A stretch of DNA of 64,000 nucleotides from Phycisphaerales bacterium (GTDB lineage Bacteria > Planctomycetota > Phycisphaerae > Phycisphaerales > UBA1924): assembly GCA_022843045.1 (NCBI GenBank), contig JALHOJ010000004.1, positions 1 through 64,000 on the forward strand, written 5' to 3'. Of this stretch, positions 35,930 through 47,100 are shown in pieces. The position numbers and the translations under genes were made by a program. The notes under the pieces are model-generated. The model worked only from the letters and a program-made list of their open reading frames with translations. It was not told the origin of the DNA and did no database searches. Numbering within the stretch: position 1 is the stretch's first letter; each line of letters begins with the position of its first letter.

Positions 35930-37507
35930 TCACGCCAACGCCGCGTTGCCGGGCATCATGGGGTCGGACTGTTGGGGCGGCGGGGCGAGTTGGGCGACGA
36001 GGTCGGCAAGGGTCACGCCTCGGAAGGCGGTGAGGCGGGCGTCGCGGAGGCGGTTGGTGATGGTGGTTTTGTCCGCAGCGCCTTCGAGCATGTCTTCGCC
36101 TGCGCCAAAGACTTCGGAAGCGAGGATCATCTGTGAAGGCTTGGCGAGGACGAAGCAGGGCGTGGGAGCGCGTTCGACGGCGATCTGGTGAAGCAGTCCC
36201 GCGCCCATCAAACGCTCGGCGACGCTCTTGACGAGGTTTTCGTCGGCGCGGAGTTCGGTGGTGAGAGTCTGGAGGTCAGTATGCTGGCCCTTGGCGAAGC
36301 GGTCGGCGACGACGACCATGGCTCGAAGCGGCAGGCCGTGATCGAGGACGCGGATGCTGCCCAGGTGGCCCAGCGTGCCGGCGACACCCATGAGGCGCGG
36401 GCCGCCGGTGGTGCCCAGCACTTGGTCTTCGCCCACGAGGCCCAGGGCCATCATGACGGACTGCTTGAAGCCGTCCTTGGAGATGACGCGGAAGGTCTGG
36501 AGCGTCACGGCGACCTGGAAGCCCAGCAGGACGATGATCCAGGTGACATAGACCCAGAGCAGGAAGAGGGGCAGCAGGGCGATGACGCCATAGAGGCGGG
36601 CGTAGGACGAGCTGTACTTGATATAGCCGACCAGGCCCCACTTGGAGAGTTCCCAGAGGACCGCGGCACCGAGGCCGCCCCAGAGAGCAGCGCGGAAGTC
36701 GATGCGCTTGTTGGGGACGCTGGTGAAAAGGATCATCAGCGTGATCATGCTGATGGGGATGGCAATGAGGGAGCCCAGCACGTCGGCGAGAACCTTGCCG
36801 CTCATGGGGAGCGCGCCTTCGAGGTTGCTCTTGAGCAGAGGCTGGAGGCCCTGGGCCACGGCAAAGCCCGCGACCAGCAGAATCGGCCCCAGCGTCAGCA
36901 GCGTCCAGTAGTGCGTGATCCGCTTGATCCAGGTCTTGCCCGTGGGGGCTTCAGCGATCTGGTTGAAAGCCTTTTCGATCTCAACGATCATCGAGAGCGC
37001 GGCGTAGAGCAGCATGATGAGGCTGACCAGGCCGATGGCGCCGAAGTTGATGCCGTCGATGCGTGAGAGCAGCACGGTGATCCACTCATCAAGGCGCGCG
37101 CTTTGGGCCGCCTGGGTCTGGGCCGCGGCTTGGGCCGCTTGCACCGCGCCGGCGGGGTTGGGCATGCCGAAGCCGAAGATGTTGAGGCCCGGGACGGTCG
37201 CGGCGATCTCCTCCGGGGGCGGCTCGCTGACGACGATCTTGGTGAGGCCGGTGTACTCGAGGAAGTTGGTGACGACGCTCTTGACCTTTTCCGCGGGCAC
37301 GAAGCGGTGCAGCACGACAAGGCTGACGGCCATCACGGGGACGAGGCCGAAGATCGTGCGGAACGAAAGCGCGGCGGCCATCGCCGTGATCTGGCTGCGG
37401 CTGTAGTTCTTCGCGGCGACCCGCCAGAGCATCCGACCGCGGTGCATGACATAGCGACCCGTCTTGGTCGCGCTGGCTCGGTGATGGAAGGCCTTGAGGA
37501 AGTTCAT
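35930..37507 (-). CDS. YihY/BrkB-family membrane protein
   Basis: AAALSFRTIFGLVPVMAVSLVVLHRF ... RIDFRAALWGGLGAAVLWELSKWGLVGYIKYSSSYARLYGVIALLPLFLLWVYVTWIIVLLGFQV. Confidence 0.88.
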   Translation of the reverse strand: MNFLKAFHHRASATKTGRYVMHRGRMLWRVAAKNYSRSQITAMAAALSFRTIFGLVPVMAVSLVVLHRFVPAEKVKSVVTNFLEYTGLTKIVVSEPPPEEIAATVPGLNIFGFGMPNPAGAVQAAQAAAQTQAAQSARLDEWITVLLSRIDGINFGAIGLVSLIMLLYAALSMIVEIEKAFNQIAEAPTGKTWIKRITHYWTLLTLGPILLVAGFAVAQGLQPLLKSNLEGALPMSGKVLADVLGSLIAIPISMITLMILFTSVPNKRIDFRAALWGGLGAAVLWELSKWGLVGYIKYSSSYARLYGVIALLPLFLLWVYVTWIIVLLGFQVAVTLQTFRVISKDGFKQSVMMALGLVGEDQVLGTTGGPRLMGVAGTLGHLGSIRVLDHGLPLRAMVVVADRFAKGQHTDLQTLTTELRADENLVKSVAERLMGAGLLHQIAVERAPTPCFVLAKPSQMILASEVFGAGEDMLEGAADKTTITNRLRDARLTAFRGVTLADLVAQLAPPPQQSDPMMPGNAALA

Positions 37508-37531
37508 GGGGCGGGTGTCGAGGGTGGATTG

Positions 37532-37676
37532 ATTTTCAGCACAGAGACACAGAGATCAGGAGGAAGAGGAGAGCAGACGGATTGGTGTTGGGATGAAGCA
37601 ACGCTTCTAGCTTTTCACATTCTGACCCCAGTGCTCGCTCTTCTTTCTCCAAGTCTCTGTGTCTCTGTACTGAAAT
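37532..37676. repeat. Long imperfect palindrome (attttcagcacagagacacagaga ... tctctgtgtctctgtactgaaat)
   Basis: Same arm sequence as the repeat at 29317-29430. Confidence 0.88.
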
Positions 37677-37691
37677 CGAACGTCGATTGGC

Positions 37692-39104
37692 TCACTCCGG
37701 CAGGATCGTCCGTGGTCCCTTGCGAGGCCCTGACCCGGCGGGGCGTTCGGGGGCTTGCGGTCGGGTCGGGCGTTGGGGACGAGCCGGGCGGGTGGGCTTG
37801 GGGCTGAAGTTGGGGCCGGACTTGAAACTGGGCTTGGAGCTGGATTTGAAGTTGGACTTGAAGCTGGGCTTGGGACTCGACTTAGAACTGAACTTGGCGG
37901 GTTGCGGGCGGTTGCGGGTTGGTTGGGCGTCGCCTCGATCCGGTTCGCTTCGAGTAGATCGGTCCATCTGTCGCAGGGCCTTCCGGCGTTCGCGGTCCTT
38001 GAAGGCTCGTTCGCTCATGCCGCGGATGGGTTGGGTGCGTGGTGCGCGAGAATCGCCGGGCGGGCGGTCGAAGTTGGCGGATGGGCGGGCCGCGGTGCGC
38101 GGTTCTTGCGCTTCCTGTGGCGTCGGGCTGGGTTCGCCGTTCCATGCTGGGGTTGCCAGCAAGTCGCGGACCTCTTCCATCGAGAGTTCGCGCCAGTCGC
38201 CCACTTTGAGGTTGGCCAGGCGCAGCCCGCCCACTCCGACGCGGGTGAGGCGGCGCACAGGAAGCCCCACGGCGAACAGCACGTCGCGGAGCGGCACACC
38301 CCGGGCCTCAACCTGTGTGATTTCGAGCGTGACGCCCTGGCTTTCGCGTTGCTCGTTCCACTCGGGCTTGTCCTTGTCGAGCAAGCGCACGGCGGGGGCG
38401 ATGAAGAGTTCCTTGCGACGGCCCACGCCGCCGCCGCCCGCGCCGATGGAAAGGGGGCCGCCCCCCGCGGCTTCTTTCGCGGCTTTGCGGCGCATCGCGG
38501 CGTCGCGCTTGATGGCGAGTTTGGTGTGGCGGCGGACGGCGGCTTGGAGTTCGGGGACGCGCTCGGGCACGACCTCGCCCTTGACCTGCACGCGGTAGAC
38601 CTTGGGCACTGCATAACGCGGGTGGGTGAGGCGCTGCGCGAACTCGCCGTCGGTGGTCAGCAGCACCATGCCCTGAACGTCCCACTCAAGGCGGCCCACG
38701 GGGAAGAGGCGGGGGGCGAGGGCGTGCTTGACGAGGTCGGTGACTTTAGTGCGTTCCAGGCCCGGTTCGTCCGCCGCGGCGACCAGGACCCGCTCGGGCT
38801 TGTTGAGCATGATGTAAACGTGGCGGGCGAGGGGCTGAATGATGCGGCTGCCGACTTCGACGCGGTCCTCGCGGGGGTCGATGAAGACGGGGAGGTCGCG
38901 GACGGTGCGGCCGTTGACCTTGACCCGGCCTTCCTCGATCATCTGCTCGCACACCCGGCGGGCGGCGACACCGGCGTCGGCTAGGTAGCGGTGGAGGCGG
39001 ACTTTGTGGGGGGACGGGGAGTTTTGGGGGGTGGACACGGGGGATGGTACGAAGGGGGGAGGGGAGACAGCGAAAAGCGATGGGGCGATAGCGAGAAGGG
39101 ACAA
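37692..39104 (-). CDS. RsuA/RluB-family pseudouridine synthase with low-complexity C-terminal tail
   Basis: S4-like VRLHRYLADAGVAARRVCEQMIEEGRVKVNG; LFPVGRLEWDVQGMVLLTTDGEFAQRLTHPRYAVPKVYRV. Confidence 0.9.
   Translation of the reverse strand: MSLLAIAPSLFAVSPPPFVPSPVSTPQNSPSPHKVRLHRYLADAGVAARRVCEQMIEEGRVKVNGRTVRDLPVFIDPREDRVEVGSRIIQPLARHVYIMLNKPERVLVAAADEPGLERTKVTDLVKHALAPRLFPVGRLEWDVQGMVLLTTDGEFAQRLTHPRYAVPKVYRVQVKGEVVPERVPELQAAVRRHTKLAIKRDAAMRRKAAKEAAGGGPLSIGAGGGGVGRRKELFIAPAVRLLDKDKPEWNEQRESQGVTLEITQVEARGVPLRDVLFAVGLPVRRLTRVGVGGLRLANLKVGDWRELSMEEVRDLLATPAWNGEPSPTPQEAQEPRTAARPSANFDRPPGDSRAPRTQPIRGMSERAFKDRERRKALRQMDRSTRSEPDRGDAQPTRNRPQPAKFSSKSSPKPSFKSNFKSSSKPSFKSGPNFSPKPTRPARPQRPTRPQAPERPAGSGPRKGPRTILPE
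37819..37890. repeat. 12-bp tandem repeat x6 within pseudouridine synthase tail (consensus gacttgaagctg)
   Basis: Six 12-mers read directly; encodes a KP/SF-rich tail. Confidence 0.85.
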
Positions 39105-39307
39105 TCAACAGGTGTGACGGAGCTTCGGGACGGTGCCGCGAACCGGGGCTCGATTCATGACTCAAAGGGTTGATCGCTTCATCGCTTTGTCCCAATTGCA
39201 CCCGGCTCGCCATTCCGCCCGATATCCGTGTTTTCCCGCGGAGGATCCGCTTGCAGCCGAACACCCCAACCACTGCTGTCGAACCACCACTTGCCGCTGG
39301 CGTTGCC

Positions 39308-40984
39308 ATGGAGTTGCCGCGCGAGGAGCGCGGGGGCGACTCGGGCGTTGCTGTTGCGCTGGGGCCTGATGCGCTGGATCGCACGTTGGAGTCGGCGGTG
39401 GAGCGGGCGTTTTTGTCGCCTCGGGTGGTGGATCAGACGGCGTTTGATTCGCTGGCGGGCACGCTTCGCAAGTTAACGTCAGAAGCGCAGGGGCAGGCGC
39501 GGTCGCTGGCGAGCACCAGCGCGCAGATGGGGCATCTGCAGGAGAGCGTGCGGGGGCTGATCAAGGACTTGCAGGGGCGGATCGAGCATGCGCTCAAGGC
39601 GCTGCCGACGCTGGACACGCGGATCAGCCGGACGCAAGCGTTGCTGGACCGGGTGAGCAATGAGACCGCGTTGACGAAGGCGCGGGAACTTCGGGACAGC
39701 ATCATTCAGGAAGTCGCGACCCAGCGGGAGACGCTCGTCCGCGATGCTCTTTCGCTCGCGCTCGATGGCGCGAAGGAGAAGTTCGCTGCGGACTTGCAGG
39801 CGATGGTGCGAGACGCGCTGGATCAGGCTCGGGCGGACGCGATCCTCGCGGCCCGCAGCGAAACGACCGGCGAAGGCGGCTTGCAAACCACGCTTCGCGA
39901 CGCTGGGGCGGCGACAGTGTCGAACGCGCCGCTGGCTCTTGTGGGCGGGGGCGTAGCGATTCCTGCGGAGTCGCTCGCCGCGATTGAGCAGCGGTTGACG
40001 CTGGCAACGAGCAACGCGATTGCGACGCAGCTTGATGCGTTGACGCTGCGGGCTCGCGAAGCACTGCATGAGTTTGAGGCGGGCGTGGAGCGGATCGAAG
40101 CCCGGCTGGCGGCGGTGCAATCCGCGGCGGAGCGGGATGTGGAGCGGGCCGAGCAGGGCGAGAAGAGCCTCGAGGAAGCGGTCTTGCGAGCCGAGATGCG
40201 GTTGCGGAACGCCAGCAGCGACGCGGAGCGACGGACCGAGGCGGTGGCGACGGAGATCGCTGAGCAGTTGCTCGCGCTGCGGACGGATGCTGGTGCGATG
40301 GTCCACAGCGGGCGCGAGCAGATCGCCAGCGAGACCCGCACGCTGGCGGCGGGGCTCCGCGAGCAAGTGGATCGCGCGATCCGCGAGCGCGTCGAGCCGA
40401 TCGCGGCGCCGATCATCACGCAAGAGACGGAACGCGCGGCACGCACGATCACGGAGCAAGCGATGCAGATCGCGGCTTCTTCGCCTGCGTCCGCCACCAC
40501 ACCGTCCATCGCGGCCCCGCAAACCTCGCCTGCTCTCACCACCGCGCTCCCCGACACGACCGCCGACTTCGCGCGGCTGGCGACAGCGCGGACTCAGATC
40601 GAAGCGCTGCTGCACCAGCTTGACCAGTCCAAGGCCAGCGTGGCAGCCGCTGCCCGCCACTGCGACGAGCGAACGCTCGCCGCGGCGACGGCAATGGACA
40701 CGATTGAGTCTCGCTTTGCGACAATCGAGCGGCAGACCACTGCACTCTCGCAGAGGCACTCGACGACGATTGGTGGGCTCCAGGCGCCCGCCCCTGCGGA
40801 CAACCGCGGCGAGCCTCGGTTCGATCAGGGAATTGCAACCCTGCAGCAGGCCCAGACCCAGTCGCAGTTGCAGGCGATCCAACTGCAGCAACTCACGGCC
40901 CAGGCGATACAAGTGGGTCAATGGCTGGCGCAGATGATGCAGGCGGCTCAGTTGAATGCCCAGCAGCCAATCGGCCGGCGCTAG
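39308..40984 (+). CDS. Hypothetical long alpha-helical/coiled-coil protein
   Basis: Ala/Glu/Arg-rich heptad-like sequence throughout; start trimmed to MELPREERGG. Confidence 0.7.
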   Translation: MELPREERGGDSGVAVALGPDALDRTLESAVERAFLSPRVVDQTAFDSLAGTLRKLTSEAQGQARSLASTSAQMGHLQESVRGLIKDLQGRIEHALKALPTLDTRISRTQALLDRVSNETALTKARELRDSIIQEVATQRETLVRDALSLALDGAKEKFAADLQAMVRDALDQARADAILAARSETTGEGGLQTTLRDAGAATVSNAPLALVGGGVAIPAESLAAIEQRLTLATSNAIATQLDALTLRAREALHEFEAGVERIEARLAAVQSAAERDVERAEQGEKSLEEAVLRAEMRLRNASSDAERRTEAVATEIAEQLLALRTDAGAMVHSGREQIASETRTLAAGLREQVDRAIRERVEPIAAPIITQETERAARTITEQAMQIAASSPASATTPSIAAPQTSPALTTALPDTTADFARLATARTQIEALLHQLDQSKASVAAAARHCDERTLAAATAMDTIESRFATIERQTTALSQRHSTTIGGLQAPAPADNRGEPRFDQGIATLQQAQTQSQLQAIQLQQLTAQAIQVGQWLAQMMQAAQLNAQQPIGRR

Positions 40985-41095
40985 GCGCGAACGCGAGAGG
41001 CTTCTCTCCCAAACGTTGGAGCAACGACCTTCGATCCTTCGCGGCATGGCGTCATGTCATGCCGGATTGTCGAAGCACAGCCCACGATCTCATTC

Positions 41096-41130
41096 CAAGA
41101 AAAAGGGCCTCGATTCGGATCGAGGCCCTT
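41096..41130 (-). terminator. Rho-independent terminator for the giant gene
   Basis: Perfect 12-bp stem aagggcctcgat-tcgg-atcgaggccctt; on minus strand followed by T-rich run (RC of ccaagaaaaaggg). Confidence 0.88.
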
Positions 41131-41152
41131 CGTGCTTGTTTTGAAACTCTGA

Positions 41153-44100
41153 TCAGATGCGGGGCGACAGGTTCTGGCGGAGCAGTTCGGTGCCGATCTG
41201 GCGACCCAGGAAGAAGTTGGTTGTCGTGATGGTGTCGGCGCTGCCCGAGAGCGGGCGGCTGAAGTCGGCGATGACGTAGGTGGGGTTGAAGGTGCGGTCG
41301 TCGCGGCCGTGGTCGACGGAGTTGGACGCAAAGGCGTCGAACTGGTTGCCGAAGTTGTTGACGCTGTCGAAGGTCGTGATGCGAGCGCCCATGATTTCGC
41401 CCGCGCGACGCGCGATCGCGGCGGTGAAGTTCTCGATGAGCAGGTCCACGTCCGCCGGGGCGGGTGTGCGGCCGATGAGCGAGAGGCTGGGGAAGAAGAC
41501 AACCGCTTCGTCGTCCAAGCGAGTGTTGAAGGGGTCCGACCGCTGCGAGACGCCATAGGGCTGGACGGGGTTGAAGATCTGGTTGAAGTTGCCTTGGGCG
41601 ATTGAGAGGAAGTTGAAGGCGGTGAAGGTGTCGAAGAGGGCGTTGATGGGGTCTTGCAGGCTGGACAGGTAGATGGTCGAGAAGTCCTCGAACTCGAAGT
41701 CCGCGGGGTTGGTCGAGAAGATGACGTCGACGCCGATGCTCTGGAAGAGGCTGTTGAGCTGCGTCACTGTGTTGTTCAGGACATAGGTCTGGAGAGGCTG
41801 ACCGTTGATGGCCGAGCCGACCAGGCCCAGGGTCTTGACATCCAGGGGCGTCAGGCGGGTGTCGCGGTTTCCGGTTTCGAGCCAGTTGACGGTACCGCCG
41901 TTGGTTTCGAGGAAGATGCGCTGGGTGCGGCGCTGGGTGTTGCCGCTGCCGTCGGTCACGACTTCGAGCTCGTAGTCGCTGTTGATGATGCCCTGCACGT
42001 AGGCGGCGAAGGTGCCCGCGCCGTTGCTGGTGCCTTGGGCCTGGGGCACGATGAACTCGATGAAGTAGTCGCCGTTGGCGTCAAAGCCGTAGGTCGTGGC
42101 GGCGCTCTGGCCGATCGTGCTGTTCGCGGTGCCGCCGTTGGCGCGGAAGTCGCTGGAAGAGAAGATCAGATTCGCGTCGTCCAAACCGAGCGAGCCGGTA
42201 GTCTCAAAGAAGGCGAACTGGACGTAGCCACGCAGGTCCTGCGTCGTGGGGATGCTCAGGCTGCCCAAGTCGCTGCCGGTTTCGGAAAGACGCAGGGTGA
42301 GCCGCATCTTCTGGCCCGGAGCGATGGGCTGGCGGTTGTTGAGGTGGAAGATGTCCACGTCGGCCTGGAACTTGTTGGGCACGCCGATGCTGCCGCGCGA
42401 GCCGACGGCCGACTCCACGGTCTGCACAAGACGGTTACCGACCCGGGTGGAGACTGCGCCCTCGCCGTCGACGCCGGTCACGATGTCGTCGGCAGTGTTC
42501 ACGACGCCGTCCAGGCCGCGGTCGAGCGTGAAGGTGTAGTTGTTGATGAGCAGCTTGGACTGGTCGTCGGGCGTGCCGAAGACGCCGTCGTTGCCTGCAA
42601 AGTCGATGGGCAGAGGCGCGGGCACCAGCGTGTTGCCGTCGCCGGCATCGGTGGTGTTGGTGAAGCCGCTATCCCCGTCATCGAAGATCTCGACGGTGAA
42701 GGAGTACGGGCCAACGCTGCCCGGCACAGTCTGCACCGGGTTGTTGACGGTGCCAGGGACCGCGACGTTGTCGGTCACGCCCACGGCGATGATGAACGTC
42801 CCCGAGACCCGCATGAGATATGCCTGCTGCGCGCCAGTCTCGAACGGAGCGTTCACGTCCGGCACGGGCAGCGAGATGGTGGTCGCGGTCGCGTTGAGCA
42901 GGTCGACAGGCGTGCCATCGGTATTCAGCACGCGGAAGGACGCACCCGAGGCACCGCCGCTCAGGGGCGAGATTCGCAGAATCTGGCCGGCCAGCACGGT
43001 GATCGTGTAGAGGTCCACGTCGCCGCCAAAGCGGAAGTTGGTGGTGTCGTTGTCGGGGTGATCGCCGATGAAGCCGTCGACCGTGATCGCACGGTTGGTG
43101 TCGGGCAGGTTGTCGGGGGCGTCGGCGTTGTCGAGGATGAAGTTGAGGTTGCTGGGGCCGTACAGGTCGTAGCGGCTGCCGCCAACGTTGACGACTTCCG
43201 CGGTGATCTTGTCGCCAGCGTCGCCAGCGACCACGCCGCCGACGAAGTCATCGCTCTGCTCGATCAGGCCATTGCCGTTGCCGTCGAACCCGGCGTCGAC
43301 AAGGCGGGCGCGAGCGACCGTGCTGTCGAGGCGGATGCGGTAGACGCCAGGACCCGGGCGACCGGGGACCACGGGCAGGTTGGCGCTCACCAAACTGCGC
43401 GAGAAGGTGATGATCAGGCCGTTGTTGGCTTCGTTGTAGCTGAGGGTGTAGTCGAGGCCTTCGACGAGGCGGATTTCGACTTCGCCGCCACCGCGAACTT
43501 CGGCCACGCTCAGGGCGCGAGGCAGGGAGCTGAAGTCCATCGGCTGGTTGAACTCCACCACAGCCGCGGGGATGAAGCTCTCGTTGCTGACACGGATGCT
43601 CTCGATCTGCGCGCTCTGGGGCGGCAGGGCGGGAGCCAGTGTCGCGAAGTTGCCGCGGGTGCCGTTAAAGGTCAGGCCCGCGAGCGTCACCGTGCCCAGC
43701 GTGCCGTTGCTGGCGATGCGATAGGACTCGGTCGAGCGGACCGAGCCGGTCTGGGTACCGTTGATGGTGACATTGCCGATTGCGCCGCGGCCGCCCGCGA
43801 TGCGATCGTCGTTGGTGCCGAAGAAGCGGTCCTGGCCGCGGATGAAGCCGGCGGTGATGTCCGACTCGCGGAAGTCGCCGCTGATGGTCACGTTGCCGAT
43901 CGAGCCGCTGCGGAGGCTGTCGGCGTCAACGCCCGTGCCGTCGAACTGGGCGTCGCGGCCCAGATCCACGCCTGCGCTGATGGCGGAATCGAACATCTGA
44001 CCGCCAATGGTGACGGTGCCGATATCGCGGCCCGCGCTGATCAGCGAGCGGCTGAGCTGCCCACCAAAGGTGACGGGGCCGAGCGTACGACCCGCACGCA

Positions 44101-47100
44101 CGGCGGCGCGATCGCCCTGACCGGTCACGGCCAGGCCCGTGAAGTTGCCGTCCGCGCTGATCGTGCCTCGGAGCGAACCGGAGATGGTCGCGGTGCCCAT
44201 GTTGAGGGCACGGAGCGTGGCGGTGTTGGGTCCGGAACCAAAGTCTCCCGTGACCGTCAGCGTGCCCACGTTGCGGGCGGTGATGAAGACGTTGCTGAGG
44301 TCTGTGTAGGCGATCCGGGTGACGTCGCCGCCGATGTCAAAGCGGGGGCGGAAGAACTCGTTGAAGGCGTTGCTGGCGCTGGCCGTGGTGCCGCCCGTGA
44401 CGTTGGCGACTCCGCCATCGACGAGGAAGGTGCTGTTGCCCTGCACGCGTCCGTTGACGGCGAGGGTGGCGAGGCTGGCGTTGTTGTTGGTCCAGAGGTG
44501 GAAGTTGTCGACAACGCCCGTGCTGCTGGTGATGGAGAACGCGCTGGTGGGGCCGCTGTTGCGGAGCGTGACGGTGAAGTCCGGAGCGCCCACGCCGCTG
44601 CTGAGGATGCCGCCCGGGACACCGAAGGTGAAGAAGGCTTCGCCCGGCCCGCTGAAGTTGAGGGTGTAGGTTGCGCCGCCGACCGTGACGGAGCGGGTGC
44701 CGCTGAACTGCGTGCCCGCGAAGCCAACGCCGGCGTCGAGGACGTAGTCGGCCAACTGGCTGGGCACGCGCTTGATCGCGTACCGGTTGTCGTTGAGGAT
44801 GGACTGGGGAATCACATCCGCGATCACCTGCGCGTTGGCGAGCGTGCCGCCGATGTTGAGCGTGCCGATCGTCGAGACGCCCAGTGCGAGCGCATCGTCC
44901 AGCGATTCGTCCGCAAGGGTGCCCGCAAGGTCTCCGTACACGCCGTCCGCGCCGGCTTCGGCGCCGGCGACGAAGGTGACGCCGAACGCGCCGCCCGGCG
45001 AGATGATCGTGCCGATCGTGCCGCTCTTGACCACGTCCTCGTTGGCGTCAAACCCGCCCGGACGATTGTCCGCGCCGAGGCTGACCAGCCCTGCGACGAA
45101 CAGCGTGTCGGCGAAGTTCACGCCCGTGCTGACGCGGACGATCGAATCGCCCGCGGCGAAGAAGGAGCCCTTGCTGCCAAAGTCGGTGTTGTTGGAGACA
45201 CGACCGCCGACGGTGATGTTGGTGATGTTGCGGACGGCGTGGAAGCCGGACTCAAAGACCGAGCCGCTGACGTTGATGCTCACAATGTCGCGGCCGGCGC
45301 GGATCAGAGCGCCGTCAAAGCCGCTGCGGGCGAACACGTCCTGCGGCAACTGGTTGCGACGCGCGTCCACAACGTTGAAGGGAGTCTTCGCGGCGTCGAT
45401 GCCGATGTTGCCGAAGGGCTGGCCGTTGCCGTTCACCACCAGGCTGGTGATGTCGTCGTCGGCGTAGACATTGCCCAGCAGGTCGCCACCCGTGATGGTG
45501 AGCGACGCGATGCTGCCTCGGTATGCGGCGATCAGGCGATCGGGCAGGAAGCTGCCGTTGGTGATGGCGATGCTGCCGATCCCGCCCGAGTAGCTCAGGA
45601 TGTCGCCGCCGAAGTCGCCATTGATGGTGACGGCGGTGATGCCGTTGTAGGCCACCAGCGAGCCGCGACCGGTCTGGTCGTTCTCCGGCTTGTTGGGCGC
45701 CCCGCCCAGGCGAACGCTCGCGAGCGTGCCGCCCGCACGGAGATCGCTGTAGAGCGTGCCGTTGGGCGCGGCGATGTTGTTGATGTTCAGTTGAGCGACG
45801 AACGCGTCGCCCGGACGGCTCGCAAGGCCGATGTGGCGACCCGCGGTGATCGTGCTGACGGTGCCGTTCACAAAGCCGCGGATCGCGACGTCGCGGCCCG
45901 CGGTGATCGTGTTCACGTTGGCGTTGCGTTCGGTCGTCGAGACTTCGGCGTCGAAGTCACCAGCCGTGACCGTCAGTGTGGAGATCGGGCCCGAGGACCG
46001 GACGCGACCCTGGAAGCCGTTCACGGCCGTGATCGTGCCGATTCGGCCGTCTGGCCCGCTGACCAGCACGTCGGTGTTCAGGGCGCGATCCGCGATCGTG
46101 ATGTTGGTGAGTTCGCCCGAGACGGCGATCGTCGACGAGGCGATGTTGCGACCGATGGTCAGGGCATCGAGCTGACCGGCGGAGATGCTGCTGCCTCGCA
46201 GGTCCTGCGTGGCGCTCATCGTGCGGATCTGGCCGTTGACGCTGAGCGCAGCACGGATGTAGTTGCGAGCGGTGAAGCCACCCGTGAAGTCGCCCGTGGC
46301 GCTGATGGTCACATCGGAGGCGTCTTCCTCGACGGTGATGCGGTCGATGTCTCGCTCCACACGAATGTCGGTGGGCACGAAGTCTCGGCCCGTACCCAGC
46401 AGCGTGCTGTTGGAGAATCCGAGCACGGTCATCGTGCCCAACGAGCCGCCAAGCTGCATGCGTGACGCGTCAAAGACGGTGCCATCCGCGTCGAACACAT
46501 CGAGATCACGCAAAGAGAAGCGATTGCGGGTGAAGACCGCGTCGGTGACATCGATCTGGCCCAGATCGCCGTAGAAGAAGCGATTCTCGCCATAGTTGAA
46601 GCTGGTCCAGAAGCTGTCCAGCGTGTCGCTGCCGACGTACGCGTCTACATACCGCCCGCCGGGCAGCAGCAAGTTGGTGATGCCGTCCTCGGTGAAGTCA
46701 AAGGTGAAGCCGTTGGGCAGAACGATGGGGCCCTGGTTGAAGCGAACCAGGTTGCCGGCGATGATCACGCCGCTCACCTGCGTGGGCTTGACGCTGGGAC
46801 CGCCCTGGCCAGTGCCCGGGACTGTGATAGAGGCAGGACCGGTCACCGTGCCGATGTCGTCTGCCGCGTACACGCCCGGGGCGCCGAGCGGGTTGCCATC
46901 AAGGCGGGTGGCGATGCCGTCACCGACGTCGACAAGCGCGACGCGGAACGCGTAGACCGTGCCCAGCAGGCCTTCGAAGCCGTCCAGCACGGTGATGCCG
47001 TCGCTGTTGATGCGGACGTCGCCCAATACGGCGTCGTCGCCCTGCAGGATGATGTTTCGCACCGCACCCTTCGCGGCGACGCGCGACAGGCTGCCGGTTC

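Noticed and set aside
41654-46465. 1603-aa plus-strand ORF
   Set aside because: Antisense shadow of the giant minus-strand gene; Gly/Ala/Asp/Val-rich translation without domains, explained by high GC and codon bias.
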